Positions 10,187 through 21,409 of a stretch of 64,000 nucleotides of DNA are shown piece after piece. The position numbers and the translations under genes are program-made. The notes beneath the pieces were generated by a model. The model searched no databases. It was not told the DNA's origin and saw nothing but the letters and a program-made list of their open reading frames with translations. The number at the start of each line of letters is the position of its first letter. Position 1 is the first letter of the stretch. Origin of the DNA: Chrysopilus asiliformis (Eukaryota; Arthropoda; Insecta; Diptera; Rhagionidae); the NCBI GenBank assembly GCA_964034945.1, contig OZ035961.1, positions 6,678,001 to 6,742,000 of the forward strand, in the 5' to 3' direction.

Positions 10187-13115
10187 GTATGTTAAATATA
10201 AACAAGTACGAGTAATTATAAAATAGAGACAAGTAGGGTAGAATCACCTACTGTTAAAATGTCACACCATATTACTTTCTGATACGTAGTATAATAAAGT
10301 ATTGTATTCATGAAAAATTTCGTACTCCTCAAAATTGGTTAAAAAACATTTCTCGAACACTCCTGAGTCGATTCGAGCGTCATTACACAAATGTCTTTCT
10401 GTCTGTCAGTATGTTAGTCTGTTAGTCTGTTAGTCTGTTAGTCTGTTAGTTCATTTTAAAACATGTTTGTTTATTCGAAAGCTTGTAATATTAATAAAAA
10501 GAAAAACTCACGTATAAAATATTTTAAAAATAATTACAGAGATTTGAGATAGGTAATTGTTTTTCCATTAATTTAAATGAATGAAAATAAAAATCGCGAT
10601 TTAATTTGAATAAAATCTGATCATATAATTGAAAAAGTATAGAAAAAAATTTCATATCAAAAATTTCATATAAAACACAAAAACAATTCGTAATGATTAT
10701 AGGAAAAAGATCCTTAAGCGAAAAAAAACCCAATTTAAACCCCACGCAAAGACCAACGAAATTATATTGAGTGCGATTTAGGTAGATTGATCCTTCCCAA
10801 ACATTACTAATTATATATATCGTATACGAGCTTACGTAGGAGGATTCATTAAGCATAAAAGCCAGCACCGACTATATATGGCAAACACAATTTAAATTGG
10901 AAATTTCTCTGAAATTCCTACATTTTTCCGGAAGAAAGTATAAAGTCAAAATGAATAGCATTTAATGACATTAGATTTAAGTCAATTATCAGCAAGTTTT
11001 AAGATCAAACATTTTCCCGAAACTATGCGGCAGAAGACTTTCTTGTGTAATCCATTTACCATGCTTTTACATAATTTAGTCATTTAGCTGCAAACTAAAT
11101 TAAACGACTAAAATGTAATGTTTAATCTTTTTTAAATCAGTTTTATAATTTTATAGTACTTTAATTAAGAAGTTCAATTTTGTGTTTAATTTAGCCAGTA
11201 AATATTTGAATATAAAGTTTATTTTTTTTTACTTAGTAGACATAATGACTTCTTAATTTCTTTACAAAGTTATTAAGATTAAATTTTGGGAAACGTTCGT
11301 AATATTTTATGTTTTGCACTTCCGTTATTTATAATTTTTAAATAAGCAACGATATTTTAATGTACCGCATTGTGGGACATATTGCCAATTTAAACGGCCG
11401 AAATTCAATTTGCGAATTTATGAAATTTTGCTTGTTTCCAAATATTTTGTGAAAAAAAGATAATTATCCTGACAGGATCTTCCAAAATCTTTTGTCACCT
11501 AATCTGACATATTCTGAGCACAATAAAAAAAACATGAAAATCGGCTAATAAGTTTCGCAGAGATTTGAAGATAAATACCGATACATATCGATCTGAAAAC
11601 CTCTTTTTCCTTAGAGCGGAATATTTGAAAATATAACATTTGAAGGTCATGTGAGGAGATGGCGGGAGCCTATAGATATTAACCTGCAAATCCTCCATTC
11701 ATCATAAAGACCTTACTCAATAGTTGAACGATGTGGACCCCTAAATTGGTGTTCCGTTCAATAGCTGACTGTCTCAAAAAATACTTAATACTAACTTTCG
11801 CCTTTTCAAAACTCTTCTCTATCCATCTTCAAGCTTTTACGTGTTTTTTGTATGGGTTTCAATACCGCCACCAAACTATTACACAACACCACCCCCTCCC
11901 CATAAATGTGTTACGTAATTTTTGGACACCCGCTCATTAAAAAGAATGTTTTTAAATGTGCTTCCTCGTACTTACTTCGCTTGGCCCAAAATTTTCTTTT
12001 TAAAAACTTCAGCTGCTGAAACAACCCTAGAAACCCTATCATCTCATTGACAAAACCCTTAAAAAATATGGCATCTCTTATGCCTAAGTTTTCACAATAT
12101 ATGATGATCTCCATTAATAAAACTCCCCCACTTTATTCCAAAATATATACAAATCAAATGAAAAATAAATAAATGAAAGCCAAAAATACTTTTACGAAAT
12201 TAGAAAACTTTCCGTCACTCGCCATGGAAAAATGTCAAAATGGATTAGCATAAAAGAAAGGTTTGTATTTCAGTTGAGAAACGAGTTGAAACGAATAACT
12301 GGTATCAAGAGCGGTTAAGAATAACTCTGTGGCCCTTATCAAAAATGACGAGTTTTAATGACATTTCAAATGCTCCAAAGTTCAATTAAATCCGATTTGA
12401 TTTGATTGGATTGTTTGATTTTAATCTCAATCAAAAATTATAAAAAATCATTTCTATTTAGTTAGGATGGCATTTTCAACATTCTCTTCTATTTTATTTC
12501 GATATTGATAATTGTCAAGTTCACTTGAAAAAAAAATATGAGGATGCTAAAATTAAGGTTTTAATAAAATTGAATAAATTAATTCATAAATAAAATCCTT
12601 TTTCACAAAATTATTTTATATTTTTGTTCCACCTGAAAATGAAAACCATATTTCAGATAAAGTTTTTCTATTTATAATTATTTTCTACCATAAAGTAAAT
12701 CCTTAGTCAAAATTCACCAGCGTAAATGATTTTCATATTTGTTTTTTTTTTACATTTTAATGGCTATCAAATAAAGTCGTATATTTGGGCCAAAAATTGT
12801 AATTTAAAACAAATCTCTGGAAAAGAAATACGGAAAAAAAAGTTTTTTTTTGACAGCAACTCTCAGATACGGAACAGTTGAATCTGAAAAATTGTAAAAA
12901 TACAAATCTTTCGAAAATCGCATTTTTAAAAGCTTTTATTTAGCTTGCCTTCGTATCTGTTTGTCTAGTCTGTCTGTTTGCCTGTCAGAACCAAATCTTG
13001 CAATCCAAATTTAAGCCACTTCCACTCATCCGATTGACTTGAAATTCCGCACAAATACGTAAGTCCGACGAGAATACAATATTTTCACTACTTCGTCCTT
13101 CTAAAGGTCAGCGAA
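10187..13115 (+). other. Intron 1, first part: no feature except short repeats
   Basis: Donor GTATGT opens a 28-kb intron. This part is AT-rich. A (GTTAGTCT)n run sits at 10413-10450 next to CTGTCTGTC, a relic of a GTCT-type repeat. A similar relic at 12945-13040 reads TCTGTTTGTCTAGTCTGTCTG followed by GATTGACTTGAAATT, resembling the internal part of the Helitrons. The minus frame at 10524-10868 (114 codons) shows no motif. Confidence 0.45.
10413..10450 (+). repeat. (GTTAGTCT)n microsatellite
   Basis: About 4.5 tandem copies of GTTAGTCT, directly preceded by CTGTCTGTCAGTAT. Probably derived from the GTCT array of a Helitron-like element. Confidence 0.9.
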
Positions 13116-13511
13116 GGTCCTTTACGGGTAATGTGATTACCCTTTTCCTCAAATTTCCCGGAAAAAAAATCTGACCTGGGCGTTTTTGGAGTCGCTGAAT
13201 ACGATTCTGGCATTAAGAAGTCTGTAAGGATAACCAAAGGTCCTGTTAGGATAACACGATTTTCCTTTACCTCAAATTTCCCGGAAAAAAAAATCTGACC
13301 CGGGTGTTTTTGGGGTCGCTGAATCCGATTCTGGCATTAAGAAGTCTGTAAGGATAACGAAAGGTCCTGTTCCGATAACGCGATTTTCCTTTTCCTTAAA
13401 TTTCCCGGAAAAAAAATCTGACCCGGGCGTTTTTGGGGTCGCTGAATCCGATTCTGGCATTAAGAAGTCTGTAAGGATAACGAAAGGTCCTGTAAGGATT
13501 ACTCGATTTCA
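13116..13511 (+). repeat. 123-bp minisatellite, about 3.2 copies
   Basis: Units begin with GGTCC at 13116, 13239, 13363 and 13486 (periods 123, 124, 123). The fourth is partial and decays near 13511. Each full unit carries CAAATTTCCCGG-A(8-9)-TCTGACC, GGCATTAAGAAGTCTGTAAGG and a GATTTTCCTTT-like segment. Units 2 and 3 are the most alike. It lies 3' of a Helitron-like GTCT relic, so it may have amplified from a repeat interior, as helitron-derived satellites do (family knowledge; the link is inference). Confidence 0.9.
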
Positions 13512-16060
13512 GTTTCTTGTAATTTTCTTGATGTCAGCTTGGTGATTCTTTTCCAAAGCTCGTTCATTTGAGATCCCACACGATGGGTATTTTGTTAGTT
13601 CGATTTTTAAAAAATATCGTCTGTTGGCCGCCATTTAGTTGTTTCTCGCACATGCATACACACGTATTGCGTTGTCATCGGAGTTTCGTATATGTGAAAA
13701 ACTAAGCGGAAGTAAGAAGTGGACAAATTAATTTACAAGAATTGACCCTGACAGGCACACATACACAAAAAAAAACAATTTTAAACAAAAGCCCTTAAGA
13801 AGCGTCATCCATCGCAGACGTAGCGAAGAAATAATACTGTGGTTCTCGGCGGCACATAATTACCCTCTAAATAATTTTCGCTTCAGGAACTATAAGTTTA
13901 AAAAAAATTGTTTTTGTGAGAATAGCGCTTTTCAAAAAAAAATTGTGTAGGAACTTTAACAAATAATAAGGACTCCCAAAAAGTTTACAACTAGTTTATA
14001 ACTTATTCAGTGTTTGAATAAACACAATTGAAAAATTTTAAATACCACCACCATTAAAATTTCATGCCCAACACAGCTGCAAAAGCTTTCGCTAGAGAAC
14101 TTTTCTGTTTATTAGATTAATGAAACCATTTGATTTGAGATTTCTATCCTTACAAAAAAGCTGATTATTTTCAGAAAATAAAATCCTTGTAAAGATATTT
14201 TTGGAACAGTTTAATATGAAATTCTCAAGTTTAATTGGGTAATATTCCCAACCGCAAAACTTTCAAAACTATTAAAAAGTTAACAGCAAGTTTATGAATT
14301 ATTTGCCAAGCATAATCAGTGAACCAATCCAAACGTTTCAAATCTCTTAAGCGAAATTAATTTTAATTTTAAAGATTTCGGTGTCCCAATCAGAAACTTA
14401 AGCACTCACGTAGGCAATTACCAGTGTCTTTATACCCCGACATCCTAAACATTAATGACGTGAAAGATTTTCACATTACTGGCTGCAGAATACCATTCTA
14501 TTTTCATGGCCTTTTCTCAGGAAAAGGACTTCGGTTCCCACAGTTGTTATAGGAACAACGACAACAACAACAATAGGGAAGTAAGGATGCGGAGTGTAAA
14601 ATCGTTAAGCCAACTCAATGAACGGGCAAAATCATCATCGATAGCATCATATACAGATAAATATGTATTAATGGAAGAGAAATCAAGAGGGGTAAACGGA
14701 AATTTCGGGGAAGAAATTCGTTGAGAGGATACCAAAGTTAACTGGAAGAACTTTTTTCTATGTCGGATCCTTTAATTCTTAATTTTCTTGTTACAAAATA
14801 TGCAATACAGGAGTAGTGGGGCTTCCAAGAAAGGTAAATGAAAAGAAACAAAATTATATAACATCGTCCTTTCTTGGAACGGAATACATTTTTCTTGAGC
14901 TCCTTAATTTCTGTCTACCCATTTGGATATAGGTATGTACATATCTTTAAATGTATTTCGATAACCGATTTCTTCATTCAGTTTTGGAGTACGAAACGGG
15001 AAATTTTTCGTGTAAAATAGTGTTAGGTCCTGCCATAGTGTTAATCCCTTTGATCGATGGCTTCGGTATGTGGCAAAAACTTAATTGCAAGGATTATTGG
15101 GCTTTAGTTAGTAATAACGTAAGGCTTACTTGTTCGACTTGAAAGGATTCTCTCTGGATAACTAATTATGTCAAAAGGATAAAATATTCATTAAATATGT
15201 ATAACGACCTTCGGTTCACACACCGAAAAATATTTGACATGCGGAGAACTTTAAAAAGCCAACTGATTGCTTATGTACCGAATGGAACCATTATTAGGGG
15301 ACAGGTATGAAACACGTGCTCCTATCTTCATTTAACAGCCGAACTGGCTATACAATATACAGTCAAGTACTACATTTACTCTTGGAGGGATTAAGGGTTC
15401 GTACACAGATTTTAGTGTCGTATGTCGAGGACCACACATAAAGCGTAAGGTTTATATATTGTAACATTTCATTTTAATGCCTTGATGGGTAAATTTAATC
15501 ATAAGGCCTGCCCGAAACAGTGACGGGTTAAAATAACGTTCGGGCATACTTTTAAAATTACGTTTTAATCCGGCACTTTAGTCTGCCGTCTAATGGGATG
15601 AAAGTCGGCAAGTTCTTTCCACGAGATTCTCCACTCAACCCGTTTTTTTTATATTTTTCAACACTCAAAATTTCGCTAGTTCAAAAAAAAAACGAAAATA
15701 ACGAAAAAATAATCTTGAAAATTAATGTAGTCTTAAGATCCTTCGTTTAACGAAGACACCAAAAACAAGAAGCTGAAGCCAACACCTAGGCGAAGACGAT
15801 AATGTTGGTGGAAAAGAATTCTAACGCACAAAATATTAGATGAAAATAAAAGTAAAGCTGCAGATTTATTTACACGCAACAAATAAGATTACACGCTTAA
15901 CATATTTCTAGCTTTATACGAGTAGTAGATACTATAACAACGAGCACACATTTGTATTGCTGTTGTTCGCCCTTCTATTGTGTGTATTTGTATTTGTTTG
16001 AGGGTTTTTTTTTGTGGCTCTCAAATACTAATATTCAGGACTAGAAGTCCTAGTCATATA
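13512..16060 (+). other. Intron 1: two coding-like short frames, otherwise non-coding
   Basis: AT-rich intron. A frame at 14506-14724 reads MAFSQEKDFGS.. with an Asn/Asp run and a Ser-rich segment, and has a CTTTTCTCAG acceptor-like sequence before 14521. In that frame it would start in phase 0, which does not fit after exon 1. A second frame at 14951-15142 has no motif. A lone repeat end CACACCGAAAAATATTTG is seen at about 15221. Confidence 0.35.
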
Positions 16061-17353
16061 ACACATGGATCAATAAGTCCCGAGACTAACAATGAAAACA
16101 ACATTTTTTTTGCCAAATTTTTTTTTATTCATCAATATAATCACCTTTTAGGGTGATACAATCGTTCCAACGCTTTTCCAATTTTTCAATACCATGTTTA
16201 TAAAAAAAATTATCTTTCGCTTCAAAATAAGCTTCAGTTTCAGCGATGACCTCCTCATTTGAGCCAAATCTTTTTCCCTGGAGCATTTTTTTAAGATCAG
16301 CAAAGAGCCAGTAGTCACTGGGGGCTAAATCTGGCGAGTATGGGGGGTGGGGAAGCAGATGAAAGCCCAATTCGTTCAATTTTGCCATTGTTTTCATCGA
16401 CTTGTGGCAGGGTGCATTGTCTTGGTGAAAAAGGATTTTTTTTCTCTGCATGTGCGGTCGTTTTTTTGCGATTTCCTCCTTCAAACGCACCAGCAAGTCA
16501 ATATAATAATCACTGTTGATCGATTTACCTTTTTCGAGGTAGTCAATGAAAATCACGCCATGCGTATCCCAAAAAACTGACGCCATGACTTTGCCAGCTG
16601 ACTGCTGCGTTTTCGGACGCTTCGGACGGCTTTCGCCAGCTGTGCGCCACTCAGATGACTGCCGCTTCGACTCTGGAGTGTAGTGATGTATCCATGTTTC
16701 GTCCATGGACACGTAACGACGCAAGAAATCTTTTTTATTGCGAGTAAATAGCGATAAACAGCTTTCTGAATCATCGACTCGTTGCTGTTTTTGTTCCATC
16801 GAAAGCAATCGCGGCACCCACTTGGAAAAAACCTTTTTCATGCTCAATTTTTCATGAAGGATAGTAAATGCACTTCCATATGATATCTGTGTTATCTCAG
16901 CAATCTCACGGAGCTTCACTTTACGATATTTCATTATAATTTTTGTCACTTCACTCACATTTTCCGGTGTAACGGCTTCCACAGGTCTACCCGAGCGTTC
17001 CGCGTCATTTGTGTCGGTACGACCACGTTTAAACTCGGCAAAGCACCGACAAATCGTTGCTTTTGATGGACAAGAGTCCGGGTAACATTTTTCAATCCAT
17101 TGTTTCGCTTGCACGGTGTTTTTACCCATTAAAAAACAATGTTTTATCAGAACACGAAACTCGGTTTTTTCCATTTTTTAAACAAACTACAAAACGACTT
17201 TACTCCAACCTCGATAACTCAGCTGTTTCTGGTCCGATCGACTTAAAATTTTGACACGTTTCAAGCAAAGGTTAGTACTCTAGAAAGACGTGGTTACTGG
17301 TTTACTACGAGCGTCATCTCTGGGTTAGTCTCGGGACTTATTGATCCATGTGT
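16061..17353 (-). mobile_element. Intact mariner element (Irritans/Himar-like)
   Basis: A 1293-bp element flanked by TA (16059-16060 and 17354-17355). The 30-bp terminal inverted repeats (16061-16090 and 17324-17353) are perfect complements by eye and begin ACACATGGATCAATAAGTCC. It encodes one uninterrupted transposase on the minus strand. Perfect TIRs and an open transposase indicate a young insertion that may still be mobile. It sits in intron 1 of the PH-domain gene in antisense orientation. Confidence 0.95.
16125..17174 (-). CDS. Mariner transposase, 349 aa, DD34D
   Basis: Cut-and-paste transposase acting in the nucleus on mariner TIRs. It excises the element and inserts it at TA. The N-terminal region (about 1-110) holds the two helix-turn-helix DNA-binding units. 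The linker WVPR is at 119-122. Catalytic acidic residues are D158 in MDETWIHHYTPES, D252 in HQDNAPCH and D287 in PPYSPDLAPSDYW, with 34 residues between the last two: the diagnostic mariner DD34D. The length matches the usual 345-350 residues, and the start follows the family N-terminus (MEK-EFRVLIKHCF). Overall it closely resembles the Irritans subfamily (Himar type). No stop, frameshift or missing catalytic residue was seen. The transcription unit would be the element's own. Confidence 0.95.
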   Translation of the reverse strand: MEKTEFRVLIKHCFLMGKNTVQAKQWIEKCYPDSCPSKATICRCFAEFKRGRTDTNDAERSGRPVEAVTPENVSEVTKIIMKYRKVKLREIAEITQISYGSAFTILHEKLSMKKVFSKWVPRLLSMEQKQQRVDDSESCLSLFTRNKKDFLRRYVSMDETWIHHYTPESKRQSSEWRTAGESRPKRPKTQQSAGKVMASVFWDTHGVIFIDYLEKGKSINSDYYIDLLVRLKEEIAKKRPHMQRKKILFHQDNAPCHKSMKTMAKLNELGFHLLPHPPYSPDLAPSDYWLFADLKKMLQGKRFGSNEEVIAETEAYFEAKDNFFYKHGIEKLEKRWNDCITLKGDYIDE

Positions 17354-19345
17354 TATATGCAAGCTTTCATGTTTAATAAATACTTTTCCTCGCTTTTTAC
17401 TATATTAAGTTACACATTCAACGATCCATAGAGAGTACGAAAAGGCTTAAGGCCGCCAGAGGCTTTAATTTATTTTGCTCCTTTGTTCCCAAAAAAGCTT
17501 CTGCCACAAGAATATTAATACATATACAGAGAAATATCATAAATATGGATACATTTTATCATATACTCTCATTAGATTCTAGGGGATGAATGAGTAAATA
17601 TCAGAAGCTCTAATACTTAATCCTTTAATTCTTTTGGCTGCCACTGCAATATAATTTTTAGAGAAAATAATTAATTTTTTATACGAAATTAAACTAAATC
17701 TAATTTTTAGCCAGCGGACCTTTTTCCTGTAGAAGTTAAAATAAAGGCTAATTTCGGTCTTTTTTAATAACATGTCATAGTGAGGAATTTTCCAAAAAAA
17801 ATCGTTAGGTTGTGGCCTCGTTAGCCTCGTTAAAAAAAATCGTTATCCAAAGAAGGATGTTCCCCTGTAACTTTTGAACCTCAGAACAGAGAAAACTGAA
17901 CCACATTGTATTGGATTGCCAGACCGTCTCACAAGCTATCTCGTAACCCATTCAACGGATTTTTACGGGTTTTCCTCCATTGAATAAAGGACTCTTTGGA
18001 AACCATTTAAACCACAAACAATTACCATCTCCCTTCTTCTGATCCCCTGATCTGCTATATCTGGAACCAGTGTACAAATATTAATTGGCTTTTCGGTACT
18101 GGATAGAGTACAGTAAAAGAGATATCTGTACTTAAAAAAGTAGATGATTTTCCTCTCTACTTACCCCTGCGCACTATAAAATTCGTACCACCGTCACATC
18201 GCCACAAACTGAGATTGTGAGGATGTGATTTTTTTTTTCAAATCGTTTTAGAAGAAAACTTCTGGAAAACACTACCAAGCAAGGTACAAGTCTTTAAACT
18301 AAAACACATCCTCCCCTTCACCTTGAAATTGTTTGTGTCTAGACATCCAGCGGTTGGAAAATAGTGAACTAGAGGAGAAGATGTGGGTAGAATTAAGATT
18401 ATAAACGCACTTATTCAAAAGTTAACCCGAGCGGGTAATTTTCGTATCGTTCCATTTTACTCGATAGTCCTGTAAATTTTTGTCATTCCTATGCCATCAT
18501 ATACGTGTTGAAAACGCGATCATTTTGTCGAGGTTGTGGAGAATCAGGCAAACAAAAGCGACACCAGAAAACCCCAAAAAAGGAATTCTCCTAAAACATT
18601 CAGTCTGAAATATTAATGGACTCCTCGTGCAATTTTCCCGGGTAGGTAAAGTGACAGAATATTCTAATAGCAAAAATATCATATTTGGTATTGTGGTATT
18701 GTGTTTGCAGACTAAATACTTCCACCAGTACCCAGGATAAACTGCCGCTGGCACGAACGTAACTCTTAAGTTGAATTTATATAGATTTAAGGTCTTAAAT
18801 AGATATTATAGAATATTATGTTGGAATCCAGTTATTTTCAAAATATAGAAATACTTGCCCAGAATTATATACATATCTCAAGATTTTGTTTTTGTTTATT
18901 GTAAACATAACTTCATCCTAAATACGAATATGTATGTGGATTGTACATATGACTAACTGTGATATATGAAAATATGGCCATAATTAATTCCAGAGATCTG
19001 AGCTAAAGGTACAAACTTTAGATAAGCATAAATTGTGGGTTTAGAGGCACTTTAAATTTACGATCTGTGATATCAAAATATGGAATTGTGTTATTAGTTA
19101 TTAGGGACTTTGTGTCATTATTAGTTCGTATGTATTGTTGTGGTTTTTGTTAAAAAAGTCCAATTTTATTTCATCACTAAAATTATGTGCCATTTTTGCA
19201 AAAATTATTTTTGGAGAAATTTGTTAAAGCACAACATTTCAACTTTTATATCTCAAAATGTTAGTCCTACTTTTACGTAATAAAACAAAAATTTAAAGAG
19301 GTCCCCTGAATATGAAAAAGGACGAAAAACCCTTTTTTTTGCGGT
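17354..19345 (+). other. Intron 1: no gene; fragment of a dispersed repeat
   Basis: AT-rich. The stretch 17845-17950 (GGATGTTCCCCTGTAACTTTT.. then CATTGTATTGGATTGC) resembles 41712-41790 and marks a low-copy dispersed repeat. Nothing else was recognised. Confidence 0.45.
17845..17950 (+). repeat. Dispersed repeat family F, copy 1
   Basis: Shares AAGGATGTTCCCC-GTAACTTTT and a TTGGATTGC block in the same order and similar spacing with 41708-41790. Old and divergent. The class is unknown. Confidence 0.5.
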
Positions 19346-19351
19346 ATTTAT

Positions 19352-19388
<37 letters not shown>

Positions 19389-19660
19389 TCTCCATTATTT
19401 CAATCTCTCTTTTCATCTCTCTACCATACTCCTCTCTCTCTACGACACTCCTCTCTCTCTGCGCTCTGCGACACTCCTCTCTCTCTCTCTGCGACACTCA
19501 TCTCTCTCTACAACACTCCTCTCTGACCATTACCCTTTCTTTTTTTCTCTCTTTCTTTCTCTGACATCCTCTTTCTCCTTCCCTGATCTTTTCCTCCTTC
19601 TCTCTTTTCTTATCTCACTCTTTCCTTATCTCTCTCTTTCTTTCGGTTTCTCTGCCGTTT
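19352..19660 (+). repeat. Polypyrimidine tract with (TC)n and 25-bp imperfect repeats
   Basis: (TC)n at 19354-19386 opens about 300 bp of almost pure pyrimidine on the + strand. Inside, CTCTCTCTCTGCGACACTC-like units recur about five times between 19430 and 19525. The 148-codon open frame across it is just Leu/Ser from CT repeats. Such tracts can form triplex or H-DNA (general knowledge). Confidence 0.9.
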
Positions 19661-19782
19661 TGTCCCAGAAGGATCTCCCCCTCCACTCCGAAAAGAAAAC
19701 ATTGACTTGGTTTTTTGATAGCTCTAAATTGTTTTTTCCCCCTTTTGAAATTTACTAGTTGGCTTGGAACTTTGTTTTATCA

Positions 19783-20104
19783 TCATACTAATATATAAAA
19801 ATGAGTTGGTGTCTGTCTGTTCCTCTTTCACGCAAAAACGGCTGAACCGATTGACTTGAAATTTGGCATGAGTGTCTGTGGTAGTTCTGGTTCCAACATA
19901 GGCATACGGAAAAGTAGCGCGAGGGGTGGGGGAGTAAGGGGAGAGGGTAAAGTCACCTCGAAACTTAGTTTTTGGGCTATGTTACTCTTTCGCGGGGAAA
20001 CTACCGAGCCGATTGGCCTGAAGTTTAGCTCCAACATAGACCATCAAAAAAAAAAAAAAAAATTTGAAAAAACTTAACCCGGCAACGACGGGTATGCAAG
20101 CTAG
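19783..20104 (+). mobile_element. Non-autonomous Helitron (family A), copy 1
   Basis: The 5' end is TCATACTAATATATAAAAATG after A. The 3' end is hairpin ACCCG-gcaacga-CGGGT, then ATGCAAG and CTAG before T. Insertion between A and T, a 5' TC, a 3' CTRR and a hairpin 7-12 nt upstream are the defining Helitron features. A short GTCTGTCTGT run and one copy of the TTTCGCGGGGAAACTAC module lie inside. The 322-bp element has no Rep/helicase. Six other copies lie in this window. Confidence 0.9.
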
Positions 20105-20711
20105 TACTTCTTTAACAAAAGTTGGCGGTTAACAATATTACCTTTCTTCTACGAACACTACCACCAATACTATTCAATAAACTAAATACTAATTTTAAAA
20201 TGTCTACGAAAAAGTAAACGATTCGGTTATTTGCAATACTTACAGTTATTCTCTCAGCTACTATCAATAAAATTCTCACAATCACTAATATTTCGCTAAA
20301 AGGAAAAGATCCTTTACAAACTTCCTTTCGCAAAATCAATTACTGTCTTTAGCGGAAAACTCTAAAAAGAGTACATCCTGTAATCTGTAGTAAGTACGTT
20401 TATTGTTTAACAAATCAATAAGCGATCGCATAATTATACAAGTACCGACCATGTCCACATACCCACCCAGCATATACGAGAGTTTTATTAAACATTGCTT
20501 TATCATTTGAAGGTGAAGCACGAACATGAACATTGAAAATTAATGGACACAAAAAAGGTTTAAGAGCACCATTAATTATTATGGCGGATGTGAATTCTCT
20601 ACTTATACAGCAGGTTTTTTTATAACAAAGGATGATTGTTTCAAACACTGATTGTGAAACTTTTACTTAAATTTTATTTAACAAAGCTTTTTAGCTTCTT
20701 GACGTCATGTG
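20105..20711 (+). other. Intron 1 between Helitron and gypsy element
   Basis: AT-rich DNA with no recognised feature. The last four bases (TGTG, 20708-20711) form the left target-site duplication of the gypsy element. Confidence 0.5.
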
Positions 20712-21326
20712 TGTTAGGAAAAAAAGGTGAGCAATTAAATATTTTGGTAACACTTTAAGATTACCCACAAAAGCTAAAGTCGCTACTGGTAATACTGGCG
20801 GACCAGAGTAAAATAAATACCCATGAACGGCTTAACAGTAGTCTGACAACTCGGATCGGTAAGTGACAGATGGTTCGGATGTGTAGTGGTGACACGGACC
20901 TGAAGCGGTACTCGATTGTAAACAGGTAAGTGGGTGTTTTGTGTTGTTTTTCTTGTATAAAAGGGACGGACTGGCCCTCGTGTTTGTCACGGCAGAGTTT
21001 GGTGTGTTCCAAAACGATCAAGTGTAAGTCACTGATCGGTCTGCAATAAAAGGGCGATCTCTGTGTGTGTCACAGAGAGACGGTAGCGCTGGGTAATTTG
21101 GTTGAATGTAGTTGTATACGCATGCACTCGCTTACTGAGTTGTACTCAAGTGTGTTTTCTTTTACAGGAGCCGTGATGAGAGATGTACCCGCTAACACTA
21201 ACACAAAGCCGGCAAACAAGTTCTAGCCATTCAGTACATTTTCCTCCTGACGTGTCGTCCATTGAATATTGAATAAAAATCATAGTAAATTGAATTAGTT
21301 GGTTTTGATTTTACACGTTCGTAACA
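20712..21326 (+). repeat. 5' LTR of gypsy element
   Basis: Begins TGTTAGG and ends CGTAACA. Contains a TATA box TATAAAAG at 20956-20963 and an AATAAA at 21045-21050, about the spacing expected for U3-R-U5. Matches 25848-26462 base for base as far as could be read (constant offset 5136). The 86-codon minus frame inside it is a by-product. Confidence 0.95.
20956..20963 (+). promoter_or_regulatory. LTR TATA box
   Basis: TATAAAAG in the 5' LTR, followed by AATAAA 82 bases further on. Transcription would be expected to start about 30 bases downstream. The same site recurs in the 3' LTR at 26092-26099 and could drive outward transcription into the intron. Confidence 0.6.
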
Positions 21327-21341
21327 TATCAGAAGTGGGAT
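21327..21341 (+). other. Primer-binding site of gypsy element (tRNA-Leu-like)
   Basis: TATCAGAAGTGGGAT directly follows the 5' LTR. It resembles the complement of the acceptor/T-arm 3' end of insect leucine tRNAs (TGTCAGAAGTGGGAT), but the usual TGG complementary to CCA is not cleanly present at the LTR junction. The tRNA assignment rests on memory of the tRNA end and is tentative. Confidence 0.45.
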
Positions 21342-21409
21342 ACATCTCTCATTATTAAGCGGCGTTTTGTAGGTAATTAAACAAAATCAGTGGATTTTGT
21401 GGTTTAAAT

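Noticed and set aside
13116..13511. Regular repeats as a CRISPR array
   Set aside because: Units are 123 bp, directly tandem without unique spacers, in an insect genome.
19312..19758. 148-codon Leu/Ser-rich frame
   Set aside because: Translation of a CT-rich simple-sequence tract.
20761..21021. 86-codon minus frame, present again at 25897-26157
   Set aside because: It lies wholly inside each LTR, is identical only because the LTRs are, and has no protein motif.
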